Shown here one piece after another: positions 10,983 to 21,483 of a stretch of 64,000 nucleotides of DNA (positions within the stretch are counted from its first letter, which is position 1; every line of letters starts with the position of its first letter). A program made the position numbers and the translations under genes. This DNA comes from Taxillus chinensis (taxonomy: Eukaryota > Streptophyta > Magnoliopsida > Santalales > Loranthaceae), in NCBI GenBank assembly GCA_023512835.1, contig CM042092.1, positions 53,822,400-53,886,399 on the forward strand, given 5' to 3'. Below the pieces are notes generated by a model that did not search any database, had not been told where the DNA came from, and was given only the letters and a program-made list of their open reading frames with translations.

Positions 10983-12118
10983 TATTCAACCCCACAAGCA
11001 CGGTATGCCTATTAAAAGATATAAGTTAAAGTATGATATATATATATATATATAAAAGGAGATATGTATGATATTGAACTTTTCAAGCATTAATGCTAAT
11101 TTAGTGTTTTGATATTTTTAAGGTTTAGAACGCGGAGAACGACAAGCGATTGTAAGGGTTTTTCTCATCCCCTTTTTCTTTTTTATTATACTCTATATTT
11201 CATTATTATTGTAAGGGTTTTTCTTTTCCTTTTCTCTCTTTTCTCTTCCTCTTTAACTTGTTTTATTTGGAATTATTATTGTAAGAGTTTTATGTTTCTT
11301 ATTCTTCTATTTTCAATTTATTATTGAAAACATTAGTTTCTTTTTAATCTCTCTCTTGGTAATCTATGCTATTGATTGGGGTAGATAACCATTTTGATAT
11401 TCGTGGTTATCCTTGTTAACTTTGAATGTTTTATTGAAATTCTATGTGATGCCTCGTGTTATGTATGTTAAAGTTGTTATAACCTCTTATGTTTGGACAA
11501 AGTAAGTTTATGATGGGTGGTTCCGAAACACCTCCAATGCATTGGGTAAAGAACATCACCGGAGAGTGTCAATCCAAATTGATAATATGTTATGTTATGA
11601 TACGATATCTGGGTAGTTAACCTGGATCATGATGTTATGATACGATGTCTAAACATAATCTTCCATGTTATGATTTCCTTGTGAAATGTTGATCATGTAT
11701 GATGTGTAAATATTATATGGTATTTCCTATGTTCGATATCTTCATGATTTTCCTTACCCACTTATGTTTACCCTCATTGGGCTATTTGAGCTCACCCTTT
11801 TTATGATTTCTTTTCCAACCCCAGGTAATTAAGGGATGGAGAAACTAGGATAAGGAGTCGAGAAGTGCTTGGAAATAAAGTTGTGTGAAAATTTAAAGAT
11901 TTATTAAGTTGTTTGCTCGTGTGCTTTGTTATGTAATAATGGGTTATGGATACTTAGTCTCTAAACCCCTAAACCTTAAAGATCTTGGATTGAAATTTGT
12001 AATAATGAATGGTTTGTTTGATTAAATAAGTAATAGTTTGAAATTGATATAAAATTTGTATATTTATTTTCCGCTAACGCACCCGGTTTGGAGGTTTCAA
12101 ATTTGGGGGCGTTACAGT

Positions 12119-12130
12119 TGGTATCAGAGC
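12119..12130 (+). other. Primer binding site, tRNA-iMet, body 1
   Basis: TGGTATCAGAGC two bases after the end of LTR1, perfectly matching the usual plant initiator-Met primer site. It fixes the element's orientation as plus. Confidence 0.92.
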
Positions 12131-12461
12131 GATGGTTTAGTATAGATTAGAGACCGAGTCTTAGAAATATGAAGTACGATACATAAGTGGAGGGTCTTAG
12201 AATGATAATTTCGAAGAACGTATAGCATCTTGCAAGAAATTAAAAGCAATAAAACTTTTAAGTGAACGCATGCGATTATCGTTAGGAAATGTTATTTATT
12301 GATGGACTAACGTGTATTTTGTGAAGCAGACACAGTAAATTTAAGGCAGCACACTCTTGTGAAAGGTACGTCACTTGGCATGCTATAAAATAATAGTAGT
12401 GTATATCGCATACAAACACACAAATTATTTTATTTCATAAGGAAATATTACATAAAGAAAA

Positions 12462-12960
12462 TCACACTAACATTGCGATAATATAGAATAGATAGATTGT
12501 CATCAGGAACGGTATGAAAATTGGACTAAACACCTCGTCCATGAAAAATAAGAACGTTACAAAAATAACAAGAACGGTAAACGAATCTTGACGAGAGGAA
12601 ACATTTTTGTAGAGAAGGGAAGGAGTGGTTGTTTCGCCGGATTCGAAGCTTGTCGTAGGAGCTGCAAGTTCGCCGGAGAAATGATAAACAATCGGCAACC
12701 AGTTCGTTAGAGTGTTAGCAGGCGAGAAGATCAAGTCGTCAAGGTTGGGAAGCACCTCATGAGTAGGGTCTTCGATGCCAGCGAGAAGGATTAAGCCGGT
12801 GATGCTCGCTGAAGTCCGGCGAAGCTAGAGTAGCCCGAAATGGTGTGGGACGACGAGGCTTGAATTTGGAATCGGGGCAGGGCTATAATGGAGAACGTGT
12901 GGTGAGGAATAAAAGCATAAACGTATGGTTGAAAAGAAAGGAGGAAAAGCAAACCTATAA
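12462..12960 (-). pseudogene. Antisense GC-richer segment with open frames, body 1
   Basis: On the minus strand a frame reads through VLPNLDDLIFSPANTLTNWLP, VYHFSGEL and SLLYKN. In copy 2 its upstream part reads IQASSSHTISGYSSFAGLQR, a composition like a plastid-targeting N-terminus. The segment is markedly GC-richer (about 12600-12900) than the AT-rich element around it. It looks like a second captured host fragment lying antisense to the LOG-like ORF. I do not recognise the parent gene, and the two copies are out of frame with each other at CAG/CTG sites. Confidence 0.35.
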
Positions 12961-13004
12961 CTAATGTGTAGTGGGAGGTTTATACATATTTGCATATAGG
13001 CATG

Positions 13005-13170
13005 TTAAATTCGGTATATGTAATTAGGCTCGGACCAGCTTAGATAACAAGCAGGCCTCGTAAGTGGAAAATCATCAACTGCTACTCCAGTGGGAGCGCA
13101 TAGGAACCGAACCAAGACGTTCAGAATATTCACACAAGGTGACACCACTAGGCTACCTCCCAAGGTATCC
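13005..13170 (-). mobile_element. tRNA-derived SINE-like insertion, body 1
   Basis: On the minus strand there is a box A-like TAGCCTAGTGG (13145-13155) and, 31 bases further on, a box B-like GGTTCGGTTCC (13103-13113), the spacing of a Pol III internal promoter. The opening GGGAGGTAGCCTAGTGGT is like plant tRNA-related SINEs. The tail and target duplications are not clear. The same sequence is in body 2, so it was present before the array duplicated. Confidence 0.5.
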
Positions 13171-13507
13171 AAGTAAGTAACTCGATTTAATGTAAGGACC
13201 ATAATGCTCGATTTAATTTTTGTTATATATACTCCTTTCTTTAATGCCCAAGTAAATATCTATCATCTTGTTCCATGCTTTAAGTTAAGAATCCTAGCTT
13301 CAATATTGCGGCACGCTGAAGCTACATAGGTATAGATTAACTACACGTTAACGCCATATCATGCATGCTTTATACCACACACCAAAGGCACTCACCCATG
13401 CTCTTGCTATATGTAGAAGTTAATGCACCTATGCTTCTAAGACACGGTCAAGTTATCTTTTAGCTTGCTTTTTCTTACACGCTAAGTTTACCCACCCCAA
13501 CGAATAA

Positions 13508-13577
13508 CACTATAAATGGAAGTACGCGCCATTTCCATAGTTCTAGATCTAGACAACAATTTCTCTTTAGTTGAAAA
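13508..13577 (+). promoter_or_regulatory. TATA box and short leader ahead of the LOG-like ORF, body 1
   Basis: A TATAAATG box near 13511-13518 lies about 60 bp upstream of the ORF start, followed by an A-rich leader ending TTGAAAAATGG. This is the normal spacing for a plant promoter and suggests that the ORF could be expressed on its own. It is identical in body 2. Confidence 0.45.
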
Positions 13578-14186
13578 ATGGCTTCCTACTATAAACTACC
13601 ACGAAACTCAAGGTTCCAACGAGTTGGTGTTCTTGGAGGAAAAACCATTGGGAAGAAAGAGTGTTATAAGATCGCAACCATAGAACTCGGTGAGGAACTT
13701 GTCTCTAAAGGGTTAGACGTTGTCTGCAATTGCAAAATTATTGGACTTCTGGAGCTTTTGTCTCAAGTCGTTCGCTCAGCGGGAGGACATATATCTACAC
13801 ATTCAGAGCATGGAAACGTGATCTCTGAACTCCATCAACGAAAAGAAGAAGTCGCTAGACTCTCTGATTGCTTCATTATACTTCTTGGAGACCTTGGAGC
13901 TATGGAGGAATTCATGGAAATTGTCAGCTGGGCTCAACTAGGTATCCATGATAAACCCATAGGCTTACTTAATATAGGTGGATTTTTTGACCCCTTTATA
14001 GCCCAAATCGATACTACCATCAAAGAAGGTTTCATTAAACCATCACAAAAGAAGATCATCATCGTAAGCAGCAGCGCGAAGGATCTACTAAGGAAAATGG
14101 AGGCATATAAGCCAACACGTGAAGGTGCTATTTCAAAGGACCTTTGGGAAGCTGAAGCTGGATCATCGAATCTAGACAACATCTAG
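13578..14186 (+). CDS. LOG-like: LOG-like (cytokinin riboside 5'-monophosphate phosphoribohydrolase family) ORF, body 1
   Basis: This is a 202-residue intronless ORF. The match to plant LOG is clear in the C-terminal half: HQRKEEVAR (86-94; LOG has HxRKxxMAR), MEIVSWAQLGIHDKPIGLLN (113-132) and EGFIKPS. LOG enzymes release active cytokinin from its nucleotide. The defining PGGxGTxxE loop reads LGDLGAMEE (103-111), the GGG nucleotide loop reads CNCKIIGLL (50-58), and the N-terminal CGSS loop reads VLGGKTIG (18-25). The stretch between SQVV and HQRK is also shorter than usual. The catalytic Arg and Glu positions (R88 and E110/E111) remain. It is probably not a working hydrolase. Plant LOG genes normally have introns, so this looks like capture from mRNA. 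Confidence 0.85.
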   Translation: MASYYKLPRNSRFQRVGVLGGKTIGKKECYKIATIELGEELVSKGLDVVCNCKIIGLLELLSQVVRSAGGHISTHSEHGNVISELHQRKEEVARLSDCFIILLGDLGAMEEFMEIVSWAQLGIHDKPIGLLNIGGFFDPFIAQIDTTIKEGFIKPSQKKIIIVSSSAKDLLRKMEAYKPTREGAISKDLWEAEAGSSNLDNI

Positions 14187-14583
14187 AAAACCGCTTAGCT
14201 CTATCATAATTTGAAATCTGTATGGTGTATTTTATTTCACGTATTTTATTTTGTTTTAAATAAATGATGCTTCTAACCCTATGTCATCGTATAACCCTAG
14301 AATTTTTAAGAGTGATATCATAAACATAATAAATGGAAAGTAATAATATTGGTGATAATGTCTAGGACACGTTTTATAATGTGAAACCACAAATCTTAGT
14401 CAATATTTTATATCTATAGAAAGTGATTGATATGATTTTGATTGATGATAGAACAAGTCTATTTTGACATTTGAGAACCTATATCGATTATAATATCATT
14501 ATCATTAGCCGTACTCTAAGCAAGTGCTATGTATAAAATATAAACAGAAGGAGAAGATAATCTTTAGGAAGCAATGCAACGAT

Positions 14584-14872
14584 ATGGCATCATCCAACTC
14601 TCATGTGTATATACTCGAATCTAGCACCACGCGAGATGAAGATCGACGAAGGGTGCGGGCTGAGATTACAAGACTACTCTTTACCGTAGATGAACTAACA
14701 GTCCGTAATCATTGGCTACTATTAGAGCAAACAAGGATAAGGGAAAAGGCTAATCTCATCCGTGCAGCCACATCGGCAATGTTAGCAGAAGGACAATGTG
14801 GCTCGCTCTGAAGCTCACTTAACCCTTAGGGTTTATGCAGATACAATTCGAGAAATATTGAATAGGCCGTAG
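14584..14872 (+). CDS. Small coiled-coil-like ORF2, body 1 (frameshifted near the end)
   Basis: Begins MASSNSHVYI with an ATG at 14584. The frame is charged and leucine-rich (RDEDRRRVRAEITRLLFTVDEL, NHWLLLEQTRIREKANLI), likely a helical or coiled-coil protein. In this copy the frame ends early at 14811, because GGCTCGCTCTGAAG replaces the GGCTCTGCTGCAGAAG of copy 2, a CTG/CAG-site difference. The intact form ends ...EILNRP at 14872. It lies just upstream of the polypurine tract. The family is unknown. Confidence 0.6.
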
Positions 14873-14955
14873 AAAGTAATTATAATTTTCTCCTTGGGAC
14901 CATGAGCTTTTGTGATAACGAAGGTACGAAATAATTTCAAGGACGAAATTTCTTT

Positions 14956-14968
14956 AAGGAGGGTAGGA
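14956..14968 (+). other. Polypurine tract, body 1
   Basis: AAGGAGGGTAGGA immediately before LTR2, preceded by 'caaggacgaaatttcttt'. This block resembles the sequence before the 3' LTR of Tekay chromoviruses and links this element to that lineage. Confidence 0.85.
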
Positions 14969-15254
14969 TGTAAGACCCGCAAAATTTTTAGCTATTTAAG
15001 TTCTTACTTAAAGAGTAATAATAATAAAATAATAATAATGTTATTGTTAACAATAGTTAGAAAGGATATTTTAGATATTATAACGATAAAAATAAGCACC
15101 CAATATAGTCATTCAAATAGCATGTGATAAGTAGCCGTTATGAATAGTATCCGTCCGTTATGAATAGTATCCGTTTGGACTTCCATAAATAGGTATGAGC
15201 ATGAGATTTTATTTATAAGAAAGTATAGAAGTAAGAAGAATAATAATAAGAGTT

Positions 15255-15538
15255 ATGGCATTAAGTTCTCAAATCGCCATCCGAGAATAGTGTACGCGAT
15301 TAAGATCGGCGAGCAATACGACTTGAAGTTACAAAGCTATGCTTTGCTATAGATGAGCTAAATGCTCGTGTCCAATGGCTGCAATATAATGCGACGAGAC
15401 ACAGGGAGAAGTTTGAGGTTATTCGTGCGACAACCACGACAATGTTAGCTGAAGGGTTGTGCAGCTCTCTCATCGCAAGCACAACACGTCTTACGCACAT
15501 ACGCTAATATAATTCAAGAAATTTTACGAAGGCCATAG
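15255..15538 (+). pseudogene. LTR-resident paralog of ORF2, LTR2 copy
   Basis: Same decayed frame as at 9032-9317, with the same TAA in the RDED block and additional one- or two-base differences at CTG/CAG sites. Confidence 0.6.
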
Positions 15539-16378
15539 AATATGATATTAATGTTTATGTTTAGGATTATAATATTTTATGCTATAATGTTATCTTACTT
15601 TATTGTTTATCGATTATGCAATTATATTATTTTATCCGCGTAAATATTAAATACGTTATAAAAAAAATAATAAAATAATTTCTTATATGTCATAAAAATT
15701 TTAGATGCTATATATTATGTCATTTAGTTTCTTAAACCAAATTACTATGGGTAAGTAAGTATTACAAGCCTTAACTTTACCAAAAGTATAAAACATAGGT
15801 AAGGCCCAAAAATTTGAATGAGGCAGATTCTGGAGGTCCCATTCAAAAATTCATAACTTGAGTTATATAGATCCAATTGACATAAAACCAAATCCCATTT
15901 GTTCATTTATGACTTAGCTAAAACGTGTAAAAATTTCAGAATTTAATATGAAGCCAATCAATTCCAGAATTTAGAATACTACACATAGGTTTAGTATGAA
16001 CGGGTAAACATTTTAGTATGACTTTAAAATTCAATAACTTTTGTTATACATATTTAAAAATTATAAAATTGATACCCATTTTGTAGATATTTGAGTTAGT
16101 AATGCAATACAATTGGCCATTTGTCAAAAACTACAAAATTAAAAACGTTATAATTGAATTAGTAGGGAGTACACCAATGTGGACTTTTGATGCCAAAGGA
16201 ACCTTCTAGGTTGAAAAGTCTTAAAACATTTTTTAAATGGTAGGAGAAGATACCCACGTTTTAATAGAGGATAATAGGAATAAAATAAAGTATTTTATAT
16301 GTTTTACATAATTTAATTTGATGCCAAAGTCAAATTCATACACTACTTTCACACTACACACCTACCACCATCCTTGCC

Positions 16379-16385
16379 TATATAA
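16379..16385 (+). promoter_or_regulatory. LTR2 TATA box
   Basis: TATATAA, identical context to LTR1. Confidence 0.6.
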
Positions 16386-16888
16386 GGAGTGTCTTGCCTC
16401 TCCTCTTAAGCACAAATCCCTCAAGCCACACCACGAAATTCCCTCTCAAAACACTCCCTTAAGCCCTCTTAACACCCCAAATACTCTACTCAAATCCTCT
16501 TTTGCTTTTGGTACTTACCAAGCGTCGAAGTTCTACGAAAGGTAATACTTAAGATTTTGAAATTTTGAAATTACTTCTTATTTATTATGTAGATCTATAT
16601 GGTTGGTTTTACCACCTCATATATACTATATTCATGGTTGGTTTTACCACCTTACATATGTTATTTATATGATTGGTTGTACCACCTCGTATATATACAT
16701 ACATGGTTGGCCTTGCCACCTCATATATATTTATATATACATGTGTAATGATTTTAAATTATAGTATTTTATCATAGCATATATTGTCATTCTATAATTC
16801 AAGTGAAAAGATGAGAATATTAACTTATGTTTTTATTTTTATTTTTAAGGTTCTAGATAGCGGAAGATCGTAAGGAACGACTTCCAAA

Positions 16889-17203
16889 ATGAATTCCCCC
16901 GACAATCGCCCTTCTTCTTTGCAACCCCAATTGTTAATGTTTCAACCTCACAGCCTATCCCCATCCTTATCTCCTCCTGATCGTCCCTTTAGACCCGTGT
17001 CTAATATCCCCTCATGGTTAAGGTGGAAGACACGTAGGAAAAATAAGCTTATCGAACGTCTTTTCCGTTCACCCAATACAAGAAGTAAATCTTATTCAAA
17101 AACTCTCAAGGCATATAACCTAGTTAGTGCACAACTCAAGGCTTATGATGCATGGGATCGAAATAGGATATGGAACAACAATAGAAGTGGGAACCCAAAT
17201 TAA
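16889..17203 (+). CDS. LTR-encoded 104-residue protein, LTR2 copy
   Basis: Same ORF as at 10668-10982. The Ser-rich N-terminal part is read in a different frame between two compensating indels (loss near CTTCTTTGC, gain near CAGCC), giving LQPQLLMFQPHSL in place of the LTR1 sequence. The basic C-terminal region is identical. Confidence 0.4.
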   Translation: MNSPDNRPSSLQPQLLMFQPHSLSPSLSPPDRPFRPVSNIPSWLRWKTRRKNKLIERLFRSPNTRSKSYSKTLKAYNLVSAQLKAYDAWDRNRIWNNNRSGNPN

Positions 17204-18343
17204 TATTCAACCCCACAAGCACGGTATGCCTATTAAAAGATATAAGTTAAAGTATGATATATATATATATATATATAAAAGGAGATATGTATGATATTGA
17301 ACTTTTCAAGCATTAATGCTAATTTAGTGTTTTGATATTTTTAAGGTTTAGAACGCGGAGAACGACAAGCGATTGTAAGGGTTTTTCTCATCCCCTTTTT
17401 CTTTTTTATTATACTCTATATTTCATTATTATTGTAAGGGTTTTTCTTTTCCTTTTCTCTCTTTTCTCTTCCTCTTTAACTTGTTTTATTTGGAATTATT
17501 ATTGTAAGAGTTTTATGTTTCTTATTCTTCTATTTTCAATTTATTATTGAAAACATTAGTTTCTTTTTAATCTCTCTCTTGGTAATCTATGCTATTGATT
17601 GGGGTAGATAACCATTTTGATATTCGTGGTTATCCTTGTTAACTTTGAATGTTTTATTGAAATTCTATGTGATGCCTCGTGTTATGTATGTTAAAGTTGT
17701 TATAACCTCTTATGTTTGGACAAAGTAAGTTTATGATGGGTGGTTCCAGAAACACCTCCAATGCATTGGGTAAAGAACATCACCTGGAGAGTGTCAATCC
17801 ATTGATAATATGTTATGTTATGATACGATATCTGGGTAGTTAACCTGGATCATGATGTTATGATACGATGTCTAAACATAATCTTCCATGTTATGATTTC
17901 CTTGTGAAATGTTGATCATGTATGATGTGTAAATATTATATGGTATTTCCTATGTTCGATATCTTCATGATTTTCCTTACCCACTTATGTTTACCCTTCA
18001 CTGGGCTATTTGAGCTCACCCTTTTTATGATTTCTTTTCCAACCCCAGGTAATTAAGGGATGGAGAAACTAGGATAAGGAGTCGAGAAGTGCTTGGAAAT
18101 AAAGTTGTGTGAAAATTTAAAGATTTATTAAGTTGTTTGCTCGTGTGCTTTGTTATGTAATAATGGGTTATGGATACTTAGTCTCTAAACCCCTAAACCT
18201 TAAAGATCTTGGATTGAAATTTGTAATAATGAATGGTTTGTTTGATTAAATAAGTAATAGTTTGAAATTGATATAAAATTTGTATATTTATTTTCCACTA
18301 ACGCACCCGGTTTGGAGGTTTCAAATTTGGGGGCGTTACGGCT

Positions 18344-18354
18344 TGGTATCGAGC
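18344..18354 (+). other. Primer binding site, body 2 (one base short)
   Basis: Reads TGGTATCGAGC where body 1 has TGGTATCAGAGC. The lost base is the A of a CAG, the same context as the other copy differences, so the change may be a consensus error. Confidence 0.8.
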
Positions 18355-18684
18355 GATGGTTTAGTATAGATTAGAGACTGAGTCTTAGAAATATGAAGTA
18401 CGATACATAAGTGGAGGGTCTTAGAATGATAATTTCGAAGAACGTATAGCATCTTGCAAGAAATTAAAAGCAATAAAACTTTTAAGTGAACGCATGCGAT
18501 TATCGTTAGGAAATGTTATTTATTGATGGACTAACGTGTATTTTGTGAAGCGACACGATAAATTTAAGGCAGCACACTCTTGTGAAAGGTACGTCACTTG
18601 GCATGCTATAAAATAATAGTAGTGTATATCGCATACAAACACACAAATTATTTTATTTCATAAGGAAATATTACATAAAGAAAA

Positions 18685-19178
18685 TCACACTAACATTGCG
18701 ATAATATAGAATAGATAGATTGTCATCAGGAACGGTATGAAAATTGGACTAAACACCTCGTCCATGAAAAATAAGAACGTTACAAAAATAACAAGAACGG
18801 TAAATAGAATCTTGACGAGAGGAAACATTTTTGTAGAGAAGGGAAGGAGTGGTTGTTTCGCCGGATTCGAAGCTTGTCGTAGGAGCCGCAAGTTCGCCGG
18901 AGAAATGATAAACAATCGGCAACCAGTTCGTTAGAGTGTTAGCAAGGCGAGAAGATCAAGTCGTCAAGGTTGGGAAGCACCTCATGAGTAGGGTCTTCGA
19001 TGCCAGCGAGAAGGATTGAAGCCGGTGATGCTCGTTGAAGTCCGGCGAAGCTAGAGTAGCCCGAAATGGTGTGGGACGACGAGGCTTGAATTTGGAATCG
19101 GGGCAGGGCTATAATGGAGAACGTGTGGTGAGGAATAAAAGCATAAACGTATGGTTGAAAAGAAAGGAGGAAAAGCAA
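18685..19178 (-). pseudogene. Antisense GC-richer segment with open frames, body 2
   Basis: Copy of the segment at 12462-12960. Here the upstream frame (FIPHHTFSIIALPRFQIQ through VLPNLDDLIFSP) is open but stops where GTTAGCAAGGCG replaces GTTAGCAGGCG, another CAG-site indel. Confidence 0.35.
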
Positions 19179-19238
19179 ACCTATAACTAATGTGTAGTGG
19201 GAGGTTTATACATATTTGCATATAGGCATGTTAAATTC

Positions 19239-19405
19239 GGTATATGTAATTAGGCTCGGACCAGCTTAGATAACAAGCAGGCCTCGTAAGTGGAAAATCA
19301 TCAACTGCTACTCCAGTGGGAGCGCATAGGAACCGAACCAAGACGTTCAGAATATTCACACAAGGTGACACCACTAGGCTACCTCCCAAGCAGTATCCAA
19401 GTAAG
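19239..19405 (-). mobile_element. tRNA-derived SINE-like insertion, body 2
   Basis: Copy of the insertion at 13005-13170 with the same box A and box B. Confidence 0.5.
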
Positions 19406-19805
19406 TAACTCGATTTAATGTAAGGACCATAATGCTCGATTTAATTTTTGTTATATATACTCCTTTCTTTAATGCCCAAGTAAATATCTATCATCTTGTT
19501 CCATGCTTTAAGTTAAGAATCCTAGCTTCAATATTGCGGCACGCTGAAGCTACATAGGTATAGATTAACTACACGTTAACGCCATATCATGCATGCTTTA
19601 TACCACACACCAAAGGCACTCACCCATGCTCTTGCTATATGTAGAAGTTAATGCACCTATGCTTCTAAGACACGGTCAAGTTATCTTTTAGCTTGCTTTT
19701 TCTTACACGCTAAGTTTACCCACCCCAACGAATAACACTATAAATGGAAGTACGCGCCATTTCCATAGTTCTAGATCTAGACAACAATTTCTCTTTAGTT
19801 GAAAA

Positions 19806-20413
19806 ATGGCTTCCTACTATAAACTACCACGAAACTCAAGGTTCCAACGAGTTGGTGTTCTTGGAGGAAAAACCATTGGGAAGAAAGAGTGTTATAAGAT
19901 CGCAACCATAGAACTCGGTGAGGAACTTGTCTCTAAAGGGTTAGACGTTGTCTGCAATTGCAAAATTATTGGACTTCTGGAGCTTTTGTCTCAAGTCGTT
20001 CGCTCGGCGGGAGGACATATATCTACACATTCAGAGCATGGAAACGTGATCTCGAACTCCATCAACGAAAAGAAGAAGTCGCTAGACTCTCTCGATTGCT
20101 TCATTATACTTCTTGGAGACCTTGGAGCTATGGAGGAATTCATGGAAATTGTCACTGGGCTCAACTAGGTATCCATGATAAACCCATAGGCTTACTTAAT
20201 ATAGGTGGATTTTTTGACCCCTTTATAGCCCAAATCGATACTACCATCAAAGAAGGTTTCATTAAACCATCACAAAAGAAGATCATCATCGTAGCGAGCA
20301 GCCCAGAAGGATCTACTAAGGAAAATGGAGGCATATAAGCCAACACGTGAAGGTGCTATTTCAAAGGACCTTTGGGAAGTCAAGCTGGATCATCGAATCT
20401 AGACAACATCTAG
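19806..20413 (+). pseudogene. LOG-like: LOG-like ORF, body 2, frameshifted (possibly artefactually)
   Basis: Same start and first 82 codons as body 1. The frame breaks at GATCTCGAAC (body 1 GATCTCTGAAC), again at GTCACTGGG (GTCAGCTGGG), near GTAGCGAGCAGCCCAG (GTAAGCAGCAGCGCG), and at GGAAGTCAAGC (GGAAGCTGAAGC). Each break sits at a CTG or CAG. Away from these sites the two copies are almost identical. If the indels are sequencing error, this copy encodes the same protein as body 1. Confidence 0.8.
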
Positions 20414-20810
20414 AAAACCGCTTAGCTCTATCATAATTTGAAATCTGTATGGTGTATTTTATTTCACGTATTTTATTTTGTTTTAAATAAATGATGCTTC
20501 TAACCCTATGTCATCGTATAACCCTAGAATTTTTAAGAGTGATATCATAAACATAATAAATGGAAAGTAATAATATTGGTGATAATGTCTAGGACACGTT
20601 TTATAATGTGAAACCACAAATCTTAGTCAATATTTTATATCTATAGAAAGTGATTGATATGATTTTGATTGATGATAGAACAAGTCTATTTTGACATTTG
20701 AGAACCTATATCGATTATAATATCATTATCATTAGCCGTACTCTAAGCAAGTGCTATGTATAAAATATAAACAGAAGGAGAAGATAATCTTTAGGAAGCA
20801 ATGCAACGAT

Positions 20811-21101
20811 ATGGCATCATCCAACTCTCATGTGTATATACTCGAATCTAGCACCACGCGAGATGAAGATCGACGAAGGGTGCGGGCTGAGATTACAAGA
20901 CTACTCTTTACCGTAGATGAACTAACGATCCGTAATCATTGGCTACTATTAGAGCAAACAAGGATAAGGGAAAAGGCTAATCTCATCCGTGCAGCCACAT
21001 CGGCAATGTTAGCAGAAGGACAATGTGGCTCTGCTGCAGAAGCTCACTTAACCCTTAGGGTTTATGCAGATACAATTCGAGAAATATTGAATAGGCCGTA
21101 G
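20811..21101 (+). CDS. Small coiled-coil-like ORF2, body 2 (intact)
   Basis: 96 residues, MASSNSHVYI to EILNRP. This is the complete version of the ORF at 14584. The charged helical core and the MLAEGQCGSAAEAHLTLR block are intact. It ends 84 bp before the polypurine tract, the place where Tekay elements end their pol. I see no resemblance to gag or pol. Its paralog inside each LTR suggests that it is native to the family rather than a recent capture. Confidence 0.6.
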   Translation: MASSNSHVYILESSTTRDEDRRRVRAEITRLLFTVDELTIRNHWLLLEQTRIREKANLIRAATSAMLAEGQCGSAAEAHLTLRVYADTIREILNRP

Positions 21102-21184
21102 AAAGTAATTATAATTTTCTCCTTGGGACCATGAGCTTTTGTGATAACGAAGGTACGAAATAATTTCGAGGACGAAATTTCTTT

Positions 21185-21197
21185 AAGGAGGGTAGGA
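21185..21197 (+). other. Polypurine tract, body 2
   Basis: AAGGAGGGTAGGA immediately before LTR3, preceded by 'cgaggacgaaatttcttt'. Confidence 0.85.
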
Positions 21198-21483
21198 TGT
21201 AAGACCCGCAAAATTTTTAGCTATTTAAGTTCTTACTTAAAGAGTAATAATAATAAAATAATAATAATGTTATTGTTAACAATAGTTAGAAAGGATATTT
21301 TAGATATTATAACGATAAAAATAAGCACCCAATATAGTCATTCAAATAGCATGTGATAAGTAGCCGTTATGAATAGTATCCGTCCGTTATGAATAGTATC
21401 CGTTTGGACTTCCATAAATAGGTATGAGCATGAGATTTTATTTATAAGAAAGTATAGAAGTAAGAAGAATAATAATAAGAGTT

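Larger units (their letters stand above)
8746..12116 (+). mobile_element. LTR1 of the LOG-carrying element (3371 bp)
   Basis: Ends TG...CA. It holds, in order: a decayed paralog of the body ORF2 (9032-9317), a TATA box (10158-10164), a probable exon with donor AAAG|GTAATA near 10320, a pyrimidine-rich acceptor TTTTTAAG near 10628, a 104-codon ORF (10668-10982), another likely acceptor near 11121, and an acceptor CCCCAG|GTAATT near 11823 that matches in position and context the splice acceptor region of the Tekay LTRs. A TGGTTGG minisatellite lies in the first intron-like stretch. Confidence 0.88.
14969..18340 (+). mobile_element. LTR2 of the LOG-carrying element (middle LTR)
   Basis: Same content as LTR1. 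It shares most of its single-base variants with LTR3 rather than LTR1 (for example CTACACAC versus CTACGCAC near 16357). That fits a middle LTR made by unequal exchange and mostly of 3'-LTR origin. Its last bases read GTTACG rather than GTTACA, beside an altered CAG context. Confidence 0.88.

Noticed and set aside
13034..13165. A functional tRNA gene
   Set aside because: Only box A and box B similarity is present; the acceptor stem and cloverleaf do not form, so a SINE is the better reading.
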